Shown: positions 1 through 8,833, counted from the stretch's first letter. The stretch: 24,933 nt of DNA from Microscillaceae bacterium (GCA_003483885.1 DMXI01000136.1:1-24933), one strand, 5' to 3'. A program made the numbers and translations. The notes: generated by a model not told the origin, from the letters alone.

Positions 1-424
1 GCTATATGTTCTTAAATTCCAATAATGGTTCGATTAAAAAATGGCACTATTAAAAGAATAATATATTGTGATATTCTCTACAGACGTAAAATTCGCCTAT
101 TTAAGAGACTTTTCAAAAAAAACTAAGTAATTTTTTTTAGAAAGAGTCGTTTCAGTATTTATTCGCTATATGAGGGTAACAGGCGAGTTTAATAATTGTT
201 TTGGTCTCAGATGTTTAAAGCATGCATTGTTACATTTCTATAACGTAATTATTAATATATAGTTAACAAACTCCCTTATATTTTTTGATTCTTTCTTTAA
301 AGAATCAGCCATAATTACGACATTTATGTAATATTATATAAAAAACTTGAAAAAAAATACATTAATAAATTTCGAACAGGCAAAAAAATTACAAAACCAA
401 GTGGTTAAGTTTATACATAAAAAA
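1..424. other. AT-rich gene-free left edge
   Basis: I see no convincing gene here. The stretch is very AT-rich. It holds an A8/T8 run pair around 113-139 and a perfect 8-bp hairpin at 287-306. An open frame continues upstream of the hydrolase start from a TTG at 347, but that extension precedes a good signal peptide and is probably untranslated leader. It presumably contains the hydrolase promoter, although I could not assign a convincing Bacteroidota TTTG/TAnnTTTG promoter. Confidence 0.5.
287..306. repeat. perfect inverted repeat, possible leader hairpin or operator
   Basis: GATTCTTT (287-294) and AAAGAATC (299-306) are exact reverse complements around a CTTT loop. The hairpin is not followed by a T run on either strand, so it does not look like an intrinsic terminator. 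It lies about 120 bases before the hydrolase ATG and could be an operator or part of the 5' UTR. In such AT-rich DNA it could also be chance. Confidence 0.35.
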
Positions 425-1933
425 ATGCTCAAAAGCCTTATATGCATGAGCATCGTGTGCATATTTTCGCCAGTTTCTAGTCAAATTAACGCAAAACCCT
501 GGCAAAAAATTGAAAAGTCACTGGAAAATTATCGAAAAAATTTGAAGATACCAGGACTATCGGTAGGAGTGGTACAAGACGGCAAATTGATTTGGAGTAA
601 AGGATTGGGATATGCCGATCTTAGACGAAAAATCAAGGTAACTCCAAACACGATTTTTCACATTGCGTCATTGACTAAAACATTTACCGCAGCACTATTA
701 CTCAAGCTAGAAGAAGCAGGTAAATTAAGCCTGACCGATTCGCTGGGTAAGTATGGGATTAAAGAATCCAAGTTAAAAAACTTACAAATTAGACATATCC
801 TATCGCAAGTATCAGATAGCAACCCTCCCGGAAAGGCCTACAAATACAATAGTCCACGTTTTGAGCTTTTAGGAAAAGTATTAAAAAAAGCTACTGGAAA
901 AACCTTCGCTCAATTGGTGACACAATACATTGCTAATCCGCTCAAGATGAACAATACTGCCCCTAATATTAACTCCCGAAAGGATTTCTTGGCATCTAAA
1001 CGTAATTGGTACGTTTTTACCCAAAATATGGCCAAGCCTTATCGTCTAAAAAATGGGGTGCCTACGCAGTTTATTTATTCGCACCGTTTCAATACTGCGG
1101 TAGGGATGATGTCGAATATCCCAGATTTGAGTAAGTATGCTCAGGCATTGGATGGTGATGCTTTGTTATCGCCAACTTTAAAACAAAAGCTTTATCAGCC
1201 TTGGATCACGTCCACCAACGATACCTTACCTTATGCCAAAGGCTGGTTTGCCCAATGTTACAAAGGGGTACAAACTTATTGGCATTATGGTTATGGTCGT
1301 TCTTGTTCATCGTTGATTTTAAGAATGCCCGACAAAAAACTAACAGTGTTGGTATTGGCCAATGCCGATTTATTGAGTGAGCCGTTTAGTGCGGGGTTAG
1401 GAGTGTATGGTGACTTGATTGCTTCGCCAATTGCCAATATTTTTCTACGGCATTTTGCTTTTGCTAAAGATAGTTTGCCTACTTTAGATTATATCAATAC
1501 ACCATTAGTTATTCTAAAGAAACAATGGACAGCCACGCAAGCTACATCTTTTGCCAAAATGTACCAGAAAGAACTCTTAGCCAATGTGTTACTGGCCAAA
1601 AGTACGAAGCGTCATAAAAAATTTGATGAATTGATGCGCTGGTACATTCAAAATAACTACCCTGCGTATGAAGCCAGGTCCGATGCTTGGAAAGCTTTCG
1701 TAGGGCGTTATCCTATGAGTAAATATTATGTGTTTCGAGTGGTACAAGAAAAAAATCGTTTGTATTACAAAACTCCTGCTTCCAAGGGTACGGGTTTGCG
1801 CCTGTATCCAGTAAATGCCAACACATTTTTGCTGGATCCCTATACCCGCATTATTTTTCGCAATCGCAAAATGATTATTCAAAATGATTGGGACAAGGTG
1901 GAGGTGAACAAAGCAAAAGAAAAACAAAAATGA
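425..1933 (+). CDS. exported serine hydrolase, class C beta-lactamase/penicillin-binding fold
   Basis: I place the start at the ATG at 425 because it gives a clean signal peptide: a short basic start, a hydrophobic stretch and a likely cleavage after Ile-Asn-Ala. The frame stays open upstream to a TTG at 347. The mature protein resembles the class C beta-lactamase superfamily (esterases, D-aminopeptidases, PBP-like enzymes). The nucleophile motif SLTK falls about residue 82 of this product, in the context HIASLTKTF. An HYG near residue 287 replaces the usual KTG/HxG box. The tyrosine motif reads Tyr-Asn-Ser before PRFELLG rather than the family's Tyr-Ser-Asn. A 190-residue C-terminal extension follows the hydrolase core. 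The substrate is unknown; a periplasmic or surface peptidase or esterase is more likely than a true beta-lactamase. The next gene begins 9 bases after the stop, so the two may be co-transcribed. Confidence 0.85.
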   Translation: MLKSLICMSIVCIFSPVSSQINAKPWQKIEKSLENYRKNLKIPGLSVGVVQDGKLIWSKGLGYADLRRKIKVTPNTIFHIASLTKTFTAALLLKLEEAGKLSLTDSLGKYGIKESKLKNLQIRHILSQVSDSNPPGKAYKYNSPRFELLGKVLKKATGKTFAQLVTQYIANPLKMNNTAPNINSRKDFLASKRNWYVFTQNMAKPYRLKNGVPTQFIYSHRFNTAVGMMSNIPDLSKYAQALDGDALLSPTLKQKLYQPWITSTNDTLPYAKGWFAQCYKGVQTYWHYGYGRSCSSLILRMPDKKLTVLVLANADLLSEPFSAGLGVYGDLIASPIANIFLRHFAFAKDSLPTLDYINTPLVILKKQWTATQATSFAKMYQKELLANVLLAKSTKRHKKFDELMRWYIQNNYPAYEARSDAWKAFVGRYPMSKYYVFRVVQEKNRLYYKTPASKGTGLRLYPVNANTFLLDPYTRIIFRNRKMIIQNDWDKVEVNKAKEKQK

Positions 1934-1942
1934 TTTGTAGAT

Positions 1943-2632
1943 ATGCCTAATATTTTTCATTCCTGGCACGACTTCCTACCCATATTTGCCCGAGACATAT
2001 TACCTATTTACGAAAGACACGAGCAAGATTTTGATTTTATGGGGTTTCACGGCAGACGGCACGCTACCCGAAGTGTAATTTTTGCTGAATTATTGGGGCG
2101 AGCTTATACCTCTCTGGGTGTCAGTGAGATAGATATGGAAGGGCTGCGACTGGTAGTGGCTTTTCATGATGCAGCACGTGAGGCCAATGGAGAAGACGAA
2201 TGGGAAAGACAAAGTGCAGAAGCGTGCAAAGTGTACTTGCTGCAACAAGGAAAAGCAGATACTTATGCTACAGCGATTGAGCGGGCAATGCTGGAAAAAC
2301 ATGCCCAGGCTGGAAACTTGCTTACTCAGATTTTGCACGATGCAGATGTGCTAGAGTTTATGCGTTTTTTGGTAAACAATAAGCGAGGTTTAAAGCTGTT
2401 TCGGCGCAATGAATTGACTTTATTTAGTGAAGAAGACCTTTACTTTCATCGGGTTATGCATATGCAAGCCCAACGCAATGTACTCATTCAAGAAATATGG
2501 AAGTTTGTATTTGAGACTGAATGGATGAATGTACAACTTACCAATGAACAGTTTTTGCCAACCTATCTGTCTCTTTTTACCCAAAACGAGGCGAAATATC
2601 CCTTGATGAATCGTTTTTTTAGCCTAAAGTAG
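1943..2632 (+). CDS. HD-domain metal-dependent phosphohydrolase
   Basis: This is a 229-residue cytoplasmic protein with no signal peptide. Its HD-type metal site is visible: an HGxxH pair (His36, His40) followed by an arginine, then FHD (His75-Asp76) followed by AREANGEDEWE, then HDADVLEF (His132-Asp133 and Asp135). HD proteins hydrolyse phosphomonoesters or phosphodiesters such as nucleotides and cyclic dinucleotides. The spacing HGxxHxxR...FHDxxRExxGxDxWE reminds me of the phosphodiesterase domain of Legionella SidE-type effectors; that comparison is from memory and is not proven. The gene starts 9 bases after the hydrolase stop, which suggests an operon. The substrate cannot be told from the sequence. 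Confidence 0.78.
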   Translation: MPNIFHSWHDFLPIFARDILPIYERHEQDFDFMGFHGRRHATRSVIFAELLGRAYTSLGVSEIDMEGLRLVVAFHDAAREANGEDEWERQSAEACKVYLLQQGKADTYATAIERAMLEKHAQAGNLLTQILHDADVLEFMRFLVNNKRGLKLFRRNELTLFSEEDLYFHRVMHMQAQRNVLIQEIWKFVFETEWMNVQLTNEQFLPTYLSLFTQNEAKYPLMNRFFSLK

Positions 2633-2763
2633 CCTCAATATCGTCAACGGCTTTTTTAGGTTCGTTGAGGGTTTCTGCGCTTGCTAATGTTGCTTTCCGC
2701 GAAAACATTGATCAAAGTTGACGGTCTACCCTAACTTGTGATTTTTTATATTAATTCATTTCC

Positions 2764-3525
2764 ATGAAAAATCTAATTACTTATTTAACATTGATAGTTT
2801 TATTGATGTTTTCGACCTGCATTGAGGTACAAGCCCAAAAACAATGGACCCAGAAACCTGTGAGCCAATGGAAGCAAATAGCATTGATTAATAATGTAAA
2901 GTTCCAAAATTCAAAATATAACAACTCGTATGCAGGCAGTGCTTTTTTGCTGAATACAGGTAAGGGGGTAGTGGCGGTGACAGCCAAGCACGTATTGCTT
3001 TTGGCTAAATCTAAACAAATGAACTCGGTGCACTTTAGAGGTACACTCAAAGCGTGGGCTTTTCATCCCAAGGGAGATAGCACGCGGCCAATTCTTGCAA
3101 AACGTTTGATCAATGCTGATATCAATGAGCCACTTGACCCAGCCAAATTGATGAATAAAGATTGTATTGTCTTTAGTCTTCAATCTACACCTAAACATAT
3201 TCAAGCGCTTAAGTTAAGAGAGCGACCCATTCAACCCAACGAAACGGTATATGTAATTGGGTGCCCCTATGCCGATAAAAACTGTATACAAAATGTTTAC
3301 AAAGGCACATTTGTGCGTAAACAAGGGGTAAACCTGTTGGTAAGACTGGAAAATACATCACTGAACCTGGGAGGTATGAGTGGGGGAGCAGTGATAGATA
3401 GAAATGGAGACGTAGTAGGTGTGGTATCGAGGATGTTGCGTGATGCGCAAACCAAAGAAGTATTGCTGGCACTTGTTTCCACTGATTATTTAAAAAAAGT
3501 ACTCAAACAATACAAAAAATTATAA
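2764..3525 (+). CDS. exported trypsin-like serine protease
   Basis: The 253-residue product begins with a lysine and a hydrophobic segment ending in a VQAQ-type signal cleavage site (about residue 25), so it is exported. The rest has the trypsin_2 layout. The histidine lies in AVTAKHVL (His76), a candidate aspartate in KDCIVFSL (Asp133), and the nucleophile in GGMSGGAV (Ser206) within the usual GxSGG box. A following VVGVVSR strand matches the second barrel of this fold. There is no PDZ domain, so it is not a full DegP/HtrA protein. Three cysteines (132-174 region plus the signal peptide) are present. The gene stands alone, with a hairpin about 50 bases downstream. Partners and substrates are unknown. 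Confidence 0.8.
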   Translation: MKNLITYLTLIVLLMFSTCIEVQAQKQWTQKPVSQWKQIALINNVKFQNSKYNNSYAGSAFLLNTGKGVVAVTAKHVLLLAKSKQMNSVHFRGTLKAWAFHPKGDSTRPILAKRLINADINEPLDPAKLMNKDCIVFSLQSTPKHIQALKLRERPIQPNETVYVIGCPYADKNCIQNVYKGTFVRKQGVNLLVRLENTSLNLGGMSGGAVIDRNGDVVGVVSRMLRDAQTKEVLLALVSTDYLKKVLKQYKKL

Positions 3526-3575
3526 TCAGTATCGGGTTTTATAAAGAAAAAAACGTAACTTATTTGTTTATACCC

Positions 3576-3600
3576 TTTTGCCTCAATAGTTGGGGCAAAA
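3576..3600. terminator. hairpin downstream of the serine protease gene
   Basis: TTTTGCCTC (3576-3584) pairs with GGGGCAAAA (3592-3600) over 9 bp with one T-G wobble and a 7-base loop. It lies 50 bases after the protease stop. The A/T ends of the stem give only a modest U tract, so termination is probable rather than certain. Confidence 0.5.
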
Positions 3601-3732
3601 ACTTCATTTTAAACCTTTTACATGGGTAAGACAACGCGCTTTTCGAGACAATTGGTACTCATTTGTTCTCAAAAAAATGCCTCGAGTAACTCCTTTCTTC
3701 TGAATTAATCATATGATTTGTAGGTAAGAATC

Positions 3733-3786
3733 AATGGAGGGGCTCGATTATCACGAGCAAAGTGTTCGCACAATGCTCTCTCCATT
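3733..3786 (+). other. possible structured leader RNA with UUCG hairpin
   Basis: An outer 7-bp stem pairs AATGGAG (3733-3739) with CTCCATT (3780-3786). Inside it are GCTCG/CGAGC (3742-3746 with 3754-3758) and a short GTG-UUCG-CAC hairpin (3762-3771). Together they could form a three-way junction, ending 43 bases before the TPR gene ATG. No known riboswitch or leader family is recognised. The rest of the 304-base gap between the protease and TPR genes holds a 12-bp palindrome AATCATATGATT (3707-3718) and no gene. Confidence 0.35.
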
Positions 3787-3829
3787 ATGCATGACCAATG
3801 CTATCTATTCATTTTAAATACGAGTCATT

Positions 3830-4357
3830 ATGAATACTGACGTGCAAAACTACCTGCAGCAGGCAAAACAATTTCGGCAAAACAATGATTATATCGCGTC
3901 TATGAATACGCTCAACCAAGCTTATGATGTGTGTGCAAAAACCGACTATGCTTCTCTTGGAAAAATATATGCCTTTTTTGGACAAATAGAACGCGACCAG
4001 CAGGCGCTCAATAAAGCGTTGCTGATGTATAATAAAGCATTGATAGAGTTTCGAAAAATATCGGACAATATCCGGGTAACCCATACGGTAAGGCACATTG
4101 CCGATTTGCATCAGGCGTTGGGACAACACCAAATTGCAGAAGAAAACTATCAAATGGTACTGACCAGTTACCGTAAAAATGAAGAAACGACTAGCTTGGA
4201 TTTGGCCAATGCTTTAAGAGGTTTTGCGTTGTTACAAGAAGGGTTGGGAAATAGTACTGCCGCAAAAAATGCCTGGACTGAGGCAAGGGCTATTTACTTA
4301 TCGGCCAATGTACAGGCAGGAGTAGAGGAATGCGATGGACACTTGGTAAAGCTTTAG
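3830..4357 (+). CDS. small TPR protein
   Basis: A 175-residue, all-helical cytoplasmic protein without a signal peptide. It reads as about four tetratricopeptide units (roughly residues 1-35, 40-75, 80-115 and 122-160), with small residues and tyrosines at the TPR positions, for example ALLMYNKALIEF and AEENYQMVL. Such proteins are scaffolds for protein-protein contacts. No enzymatic domain is present, and the partner is unknown. It is followed by a hairpin shared with the convergent response-regulator gene, so it seems to be a single-gene unit. Confidence 0.72.
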   Translation: MNTDVQNYLQQAKQFRQNNDYIASMNTLNQAYDVCAKTDYASLGKIYAFFGQIERDQQALNKALLMYNKALIEFRKISDNIRVTHTVRHIADLHQALGQHQIAEENYQMVLTSYRKNEETTSLDLANALRGFALLQEGLGNSTAAKNAWTEARAIYLSANVQAGVEECDGHLVKL

Positions 4358-4377
4358 GTCATCAAAATAATATGAAT

Positions 4378-4415
4378 AACAAGGCAATGAATCTCATGGA
4401 TTTGTTGCCTTTGTT
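4378..4415. terminator. bidirectional terminator between convergent genes
   Basis: AACAAGGCAA (4378-4387) pairs with TTGCCTTTGTT (4405-4415) apart from one bulged base. The hairpin sits between the stop of the plus-strand TPR gene and the stop of the minus-strand response regulator. Its position and symmetry suit termination from both sides. Confidence 0.55.
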
Positions 4416-4417
4416 GT

Positions 4418-5236
4418 TTAAAGCTGAGATAAGAAATTGACCAAATCACCCCCAGAAGAGAGTCCCAGATTTCGGGCCAATCGTTTTTTCTTCTTTTTGA
4501 TCGCATCTGCCGTAATGCTCAAGTGCCTCATCAATTCGTCGGTTGTCATGCCCATTTTCAGATATGCGAGAAACTTCTTATTAGAGGCATTTAAGTTGGC
4601 GCCTTCGATCAAATGACTTTCTAATTTTTTGTAAAAAAGTGGATCCAAGTTTTCAAACTGTTGTACAAAAGATTCAATGCTGTTGGTATAAAACTGTTGA
4701 TGGCCTCGGATGAGCTTTCTGGTCGTGTTCAAATCGCCCTTGTCCACCGACTGCTGTAGTTCATTCAGTAACTCACTGGTTTTATCCAGTTGCAATTGTT
4801 TGCTTACCAAAGCCCGTTGTTTAGCTTCTACCTCTCTGCGATGTGCCAAAATTAACTTTAAGGCGGCAGTTACGCGTGCTGCCAGTTCTACTTCATTGAT
4901 AGGCTTGCGTATAAAATCGATGGCTCCTGCTTCCAGGGCAGCCTCCAGGTGCATGGCTTCGGTATTTACCCCGGTAGCCATGATAATAGGAATGTTTTTG
5001 GTGCGTTCATCGGCTTTGAGAATTTTGATAAACTGTAAGCCGTCTATTTTTGGCATGTCCCAATCCGTAATGATTAAATCCAGCGGACGCTGTAAGGCAA
5101 ATTGATACCCTTGCTCCGCGTTTTTACTTTGCTTGAGAGAACTAAATCCTCGTTTGATAAGTATCTGAAAAATAACTTTAATATTGTGGTCTTCATCGTC
5201 CACAACTAATATTTGAGGGTCGGTTTCAACTGACAT
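4418..5236 (-). CDS. response regulator: REC domain, coiled coil, LuxR-like helix-turn-helix
   Basis: The 272-residue product starts with a complete receiver domain: acidic pair Asp13-Asp14, phospho-acceptor Asp58 in ITDWDMP, Thr88 in MATG, and Lys111 followed by proline. Residues 127-165 form a charged coiled-coil linker. The C-terminal part (about 216-257) reads like the HTH of Bacteroidota LuxR-type regulators, with LAYLKMGMTTDELMRHL and then KKKKRLARNLGL, so it probably binds DNA. The gene lies about 100 bases downstream of the large sensor kinase on the same strand and is its likely partner. A separate HTH regulator, rather than an AraC domain fused to the kinase, differs from the common hybrid (HTCS) arrangement of propeller kinases in this phylum. 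The target genes are unknown; the divergent peptide genes beyond the kinase are candidates. Confidence 0.85.
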   Translation of the reverse strand: MSVETDPQILVVDDEDHNIKVIFQILIKRGFSSLKQSKNAEQGYQFALQRPLDLIITDWDMPKIDGLQFIKILKADERTKNIPIIMATGVNTEAMHLEAALEAGAIDFIRKPINEVELAARVTAALKLILAHRREVEAKQRALVSKQLQLDKTSELLNELQQSVDKGDLNTTRKLIRGHQQFYTNSIESFVQQFENLDPLFYKKLESHLIEGANLNASNKKFLAYLKMGMTTDELMRHLSITADAIKKKKKRLARNLGLSSGGDLVNFLSQL

Positions 5237-5265
5237 TTTACAAAGGAATCAATATTATTGGGCTC

Positions 5266-5280
5266 AAGTGTTTTACACTT
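5266..5280. promoter_or_regulatory. 15-bp inverted repeat before the response regulator
   Basis: AAGTGT-TTT-ACACTT is a perfect 6-bp inverted repeat, 30 bases upstream of the response-regulator ATG in the 101-base gap after the kinase gene. It may be an operator (autoregulation) or an mRNA hairpin that sets expression of the second gene. No protein is known to bind it. Confidence 0.35.
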
Positions 5281-5337
5281 AATGGAGGATATAATGTAAC
5301 GACGTTTTTTAAAATTAATGAAAAGAAGGTGAAAAGC

Positions 5338-8300
5338 CTACACCTCTCGAAATACGTCCAGCATTTTTTGATAATGGGCCTCATTATCAGTAAATGGAAT
5401 ACGGTCAATCCAAGCTTCCAATGCTGGGCTTCCTGTCCAGTCACGCTTTTGTAGCAAAATCATAATAGCTCCTGCGTCATAATAATCTAAAGTCTTAAGT
5501 TGGGGGATGAACTCTCGGATGAGCTCTTGGTCTTGGGTGGTAAACTCCTGCGTGATTAATGAGCTTTCGGTAGTCTTAGGGGTTACATCCTGGGGAGTGG
5601 CTACCAAAGGTATGGTAAAATAAAACCAAGCTCCTGTGGCGTTGAGAGCCTGTACTTCAGAGAGAGTCAAAACACCAATTTCTCCTTTGTGGGCTTCAAT
5701 GGCCAGTTTACAAAATGCCAACCCCAACCCAGTAGAGCGTTGATCTTTCTTATCAATGCGGCCAAACTTTTCAAAAATAGAAGTTCCATGCGCATCAGGG
5801 ATGCCTGGACCATTGTCTTTGATCCAGATTTTTAGAAACTTTTCCTGAGCTAAAACCTCAGATTCTAAAAGTATAATAGAACTGGTGGGAATGTATTTAA
5901 TCGCATTCCCTAACAAATTACTCAATATCCGGGTAATATAACCCACATCAGCACGAATGGTCAAATTTAATGGGATGCTGTTTTTGATGGTAATGAGTTT
6001 ATCATCGGCTACATCTCTTACCTGGCTAATCACCTGGGTAATTAAGTCGCCAGTGGATATATTTTCGGGAACAATGACTACTTCATTGTTTTCAAACTTT
6101 TGTACTTCCAGTATATTCTCAAGTAGGCCTAACACTTGTCCGGCGGCTTTACGTGTAGAAGGGTCAGTAGAGTTTACCAAAGGAGTCAAGGGTTGTTTGG
6201 CGTCGTGTACCAGCATATGCGAAAGCGACTCTCGGTAGTCGTTCAAATCGGCCAGCTTCTCATTACTGGTTTTCAGTTCTTCGGCCTGCTGGGCAATCTC
6301 TTCCTTTTGATCCAGAATTTCTTGAGTCTGGCGAGTTACTTCTGCCTCCAGTCGTCGCTTTTGTTGCCTTAGGCGAACACTATTGGCTTGTACAATGGCC
6401 AAGATCAAAAGTAACCCCAAAAGGCTATAGCCTGCATAAGCCCAACCAGTACGATACCACGGTGGAAGCACCTCAAACGAAAAAGAAGTCACCTTACTTT
6501 CACTTCCGTAAATGTTGCGTGCCTTTACCTCAAAGGTGTAGTTGCCTTCTGGCAAATTGGTATATTTGCTTTTGGTTTCATTGGTCCAGGCCGACCAATT
6601 ATCATCGAAGCCCACCACTCGGTGCGCATATTCGTTGGCTTTTATGCCGCCTTCATAGTATGGCAAAGTATACTCAAATGTGATTTTGTTGTTGCTATAA
6701 TCTATGATTACTTCCTCTACCTTTTTTTGATCAGAGCGGCTCAGGTAATAAGTAGTAGAATCATTGATAGCTACCTTTTGAATAAGACAGGGGTGTTGAA
6801 TGTCAAAGTTTCTTTTTGTGTTGGGATTATATCTAATGATTCCTTTGGAGGTTGCCATTAACAAATCTCCTTTATCTTCAGTGACTTGCCCAGCTTCGTA
6901 TCTGATAAGCCGCTTAAAGGGAGTAGAGTTCCATGTAGGGCTTCCTTGCTTATCAAAGGTAATCAAACCTGTTTCTGCATTGGCATTACTTTGAGCAGAT
7001 ACAAATATATATTCATTATTGAGTGGAGTCACATTGGTAAAATAGATTTTTCTTTGAACTCCTAACTTATTTTGATTGAGCCATACCTCAAATCTATTTT
7101 GCTTATATTCATAAATGCCATCAGGATTATAAAAGTACAATTTACTTTTGAAATAAAAAGCCTTGGTACCTATGTTAAGATCACCTAATCCATCAGCTTT
7201 GGTATACTGCTGATGTTTTATGATTTTATCTAAACTATTAGACAAAGTAAACTTTTGAAAACCAGAGGAATAACCACTGGCCCAGAGTGTCTTTGTAGAA
7301 GGTTCAAAGAAAAGATAACTTGTGGGATACGCTAATTTTTTTGTATAAAGATGTTCCCATCCAGCCCTTGTTTTTTGGTAGATAGAAATCCCTCTTCTAT
7401 GACCTACAAAACCTTTGTTTCCAACTTGTATATAATAATACCAAAAACCTAACTCACTTACTTTGCTGAAGTTAGCCACACGTCCCTTATTTAAGCGATA
7501 AGTACCCTTATTGGTAGACAAGTACAATTGACCATCATGGGTAAAATGGTGAAAAATATAACCATTCAGTTTAAAAATAGATTTTGGTGTTTGAGAGGTT
7601 TTATCCAATGCAAAAACTTCATCATTTGATCTGACAAGTAAAGTGGAGTCAATTTTGACGAGGCGTCGGGCTGAAAAATTTGTAGGTAAGAACGAAAAAC
7701 CGTTAGCCATTTCTAAGTAATAAAGCCCCTTTTCCATTACTACGATCCATATATTCCCATAGATATCGGTTTTAGCAGTTAGTACATTACCGTTGAGATC
7801 AAATCTTTTTTGGATATTTCCTTGCCTGTCTACTACCAACAATAAATCCTGAGTAGATATTAAGTAATGATTCCCTTGTTTATCAAAGTCATAAATAAAA
7901 CGATTTCGCAGAATGTTTCTTAAAGACTTATTCCAAGTAGAAACTTCACCTGTATTTGTATTGAGGACATTCAATTCATTAGTTCTATCAAGTAGTAAAA
8001 GCTGATTTTTTGAGAGGCGTATAATACCATTAGGGTTAATTTTTTGGATGGTATTGTTAAGCGAAACCTTTCCCCAGTTTTTTGGTGAGCCATTCTGTGT
8101 TTTCACTGCTTTGTCACTAAATAACATTAAAGAATCATCAAGCATGGTTACCTTATGCTTTCCTCTGGGGATGATGTTGAGTAGTTTTCCTGTTTTTTTA
8201 TCGATCTCGAAAACCCTACTTCTTGATTTAAAAAAAATAGCCTTTTGATTAAATAGAATTTCCTCAATGAACTGAAGTTTTTCTTTTTTTATCGCCTTAG

Positions 8301-8694
8301 ATAGAAGTATAGGACGATAACGGTTTTTGTCATCGGGAGCTAAATAACCAAAAAAACCATTACCTCCGAAATATATTCTTTGCATTGTCTTTTCATAAGC
8401 TAAGCGGCCAACCTGAAGTCTGTTATCACTTGTAGAATCTTCTTTGACAAAAATTCTATCCCAACGTTCGCCATCATATACTAGAATACCATCGAGGTTG
8501 GCTACAAATATTTGATGATTACGTTCGTGGATAACTAGATCTGAGTTATATTCAGAGTAATTATTGATACTACTATTGAATTGAGTTATGAAAGGTGTTT
8601 TTTGAGCTTGAGTGAGCTGAACAACTATAGAAAGCAACAAAAAGAAGAACACTTTTTGGGAATAAATGGGTGAAGTCATAATTTTAACTATCAT
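5338..8694 (-). CDS. sensor histidine kinase with two-component propeller and Y_Y_Y domain
   Basis: The 1118-residue product has an N-terminal signal/anchor (hydrophobic residues about 15-30; Met6 at 8679 is an equally good start). Residues 35-640 form a propeller-like sensor of repeating WxxG/YxG strands, as in Reg_prop kinases. Residues 660-745 match a Y_Y_Y domain (FDDNWSAWT, LPEGNYTFEVKARN). A membrane helix follows at 750-770 and a coiled coil at 775-820. The H-box reads HDAKQPL (His830), where many relatives have HDLKNPL. The ATPase shows N926/N930, DNGPGIP (960-966), FEKFGR and STGLGLAF (987-994). A further helical 80-residue tail (1040-1118) follows the kinase. It should sense a periplasmic ligand and phosphorylate the downstream response regulator; the ligand is unknown. 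It is transcribed divergently from the peptide precursor genes. Confidence 0.88.
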   Translation of the reverse strand: MIVKIMTSPIYSQKVFFFLLLSIVVQLTQAQKTPFITQFNSSINNYSEYNSDLVIHERNHQIFVANLDGILVYDGERWDRIFVKEDSTSDNRLQVGRLAYEKTMQRIYFGGNGFFGYLAPDDKNRYRPILLSKAIKKEKLQFIEEILFNQKAIFFKSRSRVFEIDKKTGKLLNIIPRGKHKVTMLDDSLMLFSDKAVKTQNGSPKNWGKVSLNNTIQKINPNGIIRLSKNQLLLLDRTNELNVLNTNTGEVSTWNKSLRNILRNRFIYDFDKQGNHYLISTQDLLLVVDRQGNIQKRFDLNGNVLTAKTDIYGNIWIVVMEKGLYYLEMANGFSFLPTNFSARRLVKIDSTLLVRSNDEVFALDKTSQTPKSIFKLNGYIFHHFTHDGQLYLSTNKGTYRLNKGRVANFSKVSELGFWYYYIQVGNKGFVGHRRGISIYQKTRAGWEHLYTKKLAYPTSYLFFEPSTKTLWASGYSSGFQKFTLSNSLDKIIKHQQYTKADGLGDLNIGTKAFYFKSKLYFYNPDGIYEYKQNRFEVWLNQNKLGVQRKIYFTNVTPLNNEYIFVSAQSNANAETGLITFDKQGSPTWNSTPFKRLIRYEAGQVTEDKGDLLMATSKGIIRYNPNTKRNFDIQHPCLIQKVAINDSTTYYLSRSDQKKVEEVIIDYSNNKITFEYTLPYYEGGIKANEYAHRVVGFDDNWSAWTNETKSKYTNLPEGNYTFEVKARNIYGSESKVTSFSFEVLPPWYRTGWAYAGYSLLGLLLILAIVQANSVRLRQQKRRLEAEVTRQTQEILDQKEEIAQQAEELKTSNEKLADLNDYRESLSHMLVHDAKQPLTPLVNSTDPSTRKAAGQVLGLLENILEVQKFENNEVVIVPENISTGDLITQVISQVRDVADDKLITIKNSIPLNLTIRADVGYITRILSNLLGNAIKYIPTSSIILLESEVLAQEKFLKIWIKDNGPGIPDAHGTSIFEKFGRIDKKDQRSTGLGLAFCKLAIEAHKGEIGVLTLSEVQALNATGAWFYFTIPLVATPQDVTPKTTESSLITQEFTTQDQELIREFIPQLKTLDYYDAGAIMILLQKRDWTGSPALEAWIDRIPFTDNEAHYQKMLDVFREV

Positions 8695-8833
8695 AGAAGA
8701 GTTAGTATTTAGAGTAACCTATAAAATACTTAACCTAGTTTATGAGTAATTGATTTTTGACGTCGTTAATGATAATAAATATATTGAACAACATCCCTTT
8801 TTCATAAATTTAAACAACATAAGCAAAATAATT

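Noticed and set aside
347..424. TTG-started N-terminal extension of the exported hydrolase with residues LINFEQAKKL resembling the GG-leader peptides
   Set aside because: The ATG at 425 gives a clear signal peptide. The extension has no GG site, and the likeness to leader sequences is short and probably chance.
2633..2763. Possible hairpins (CCTCAA/TTGAGG, TCAACG/CGTTGA, CGTCAAC/GTTGACG) after the HD gene
   Set aside because: The stems are short and compete with one another, with no clear T run after them, so a terminator was not called.
4710..5105. Plus-strand frame of 131 residues opposite the response regulator
   Set aside because: It is fully antisense to a gene with complete REC motifs and shows no recognisable domain; such frames are common shadows.
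5957..6994. Several plus-strand frames inside the kinase gene
   Set aside because: They lie opposite the kinase catalytic and sensor region and have no recognisable domains or start signals.
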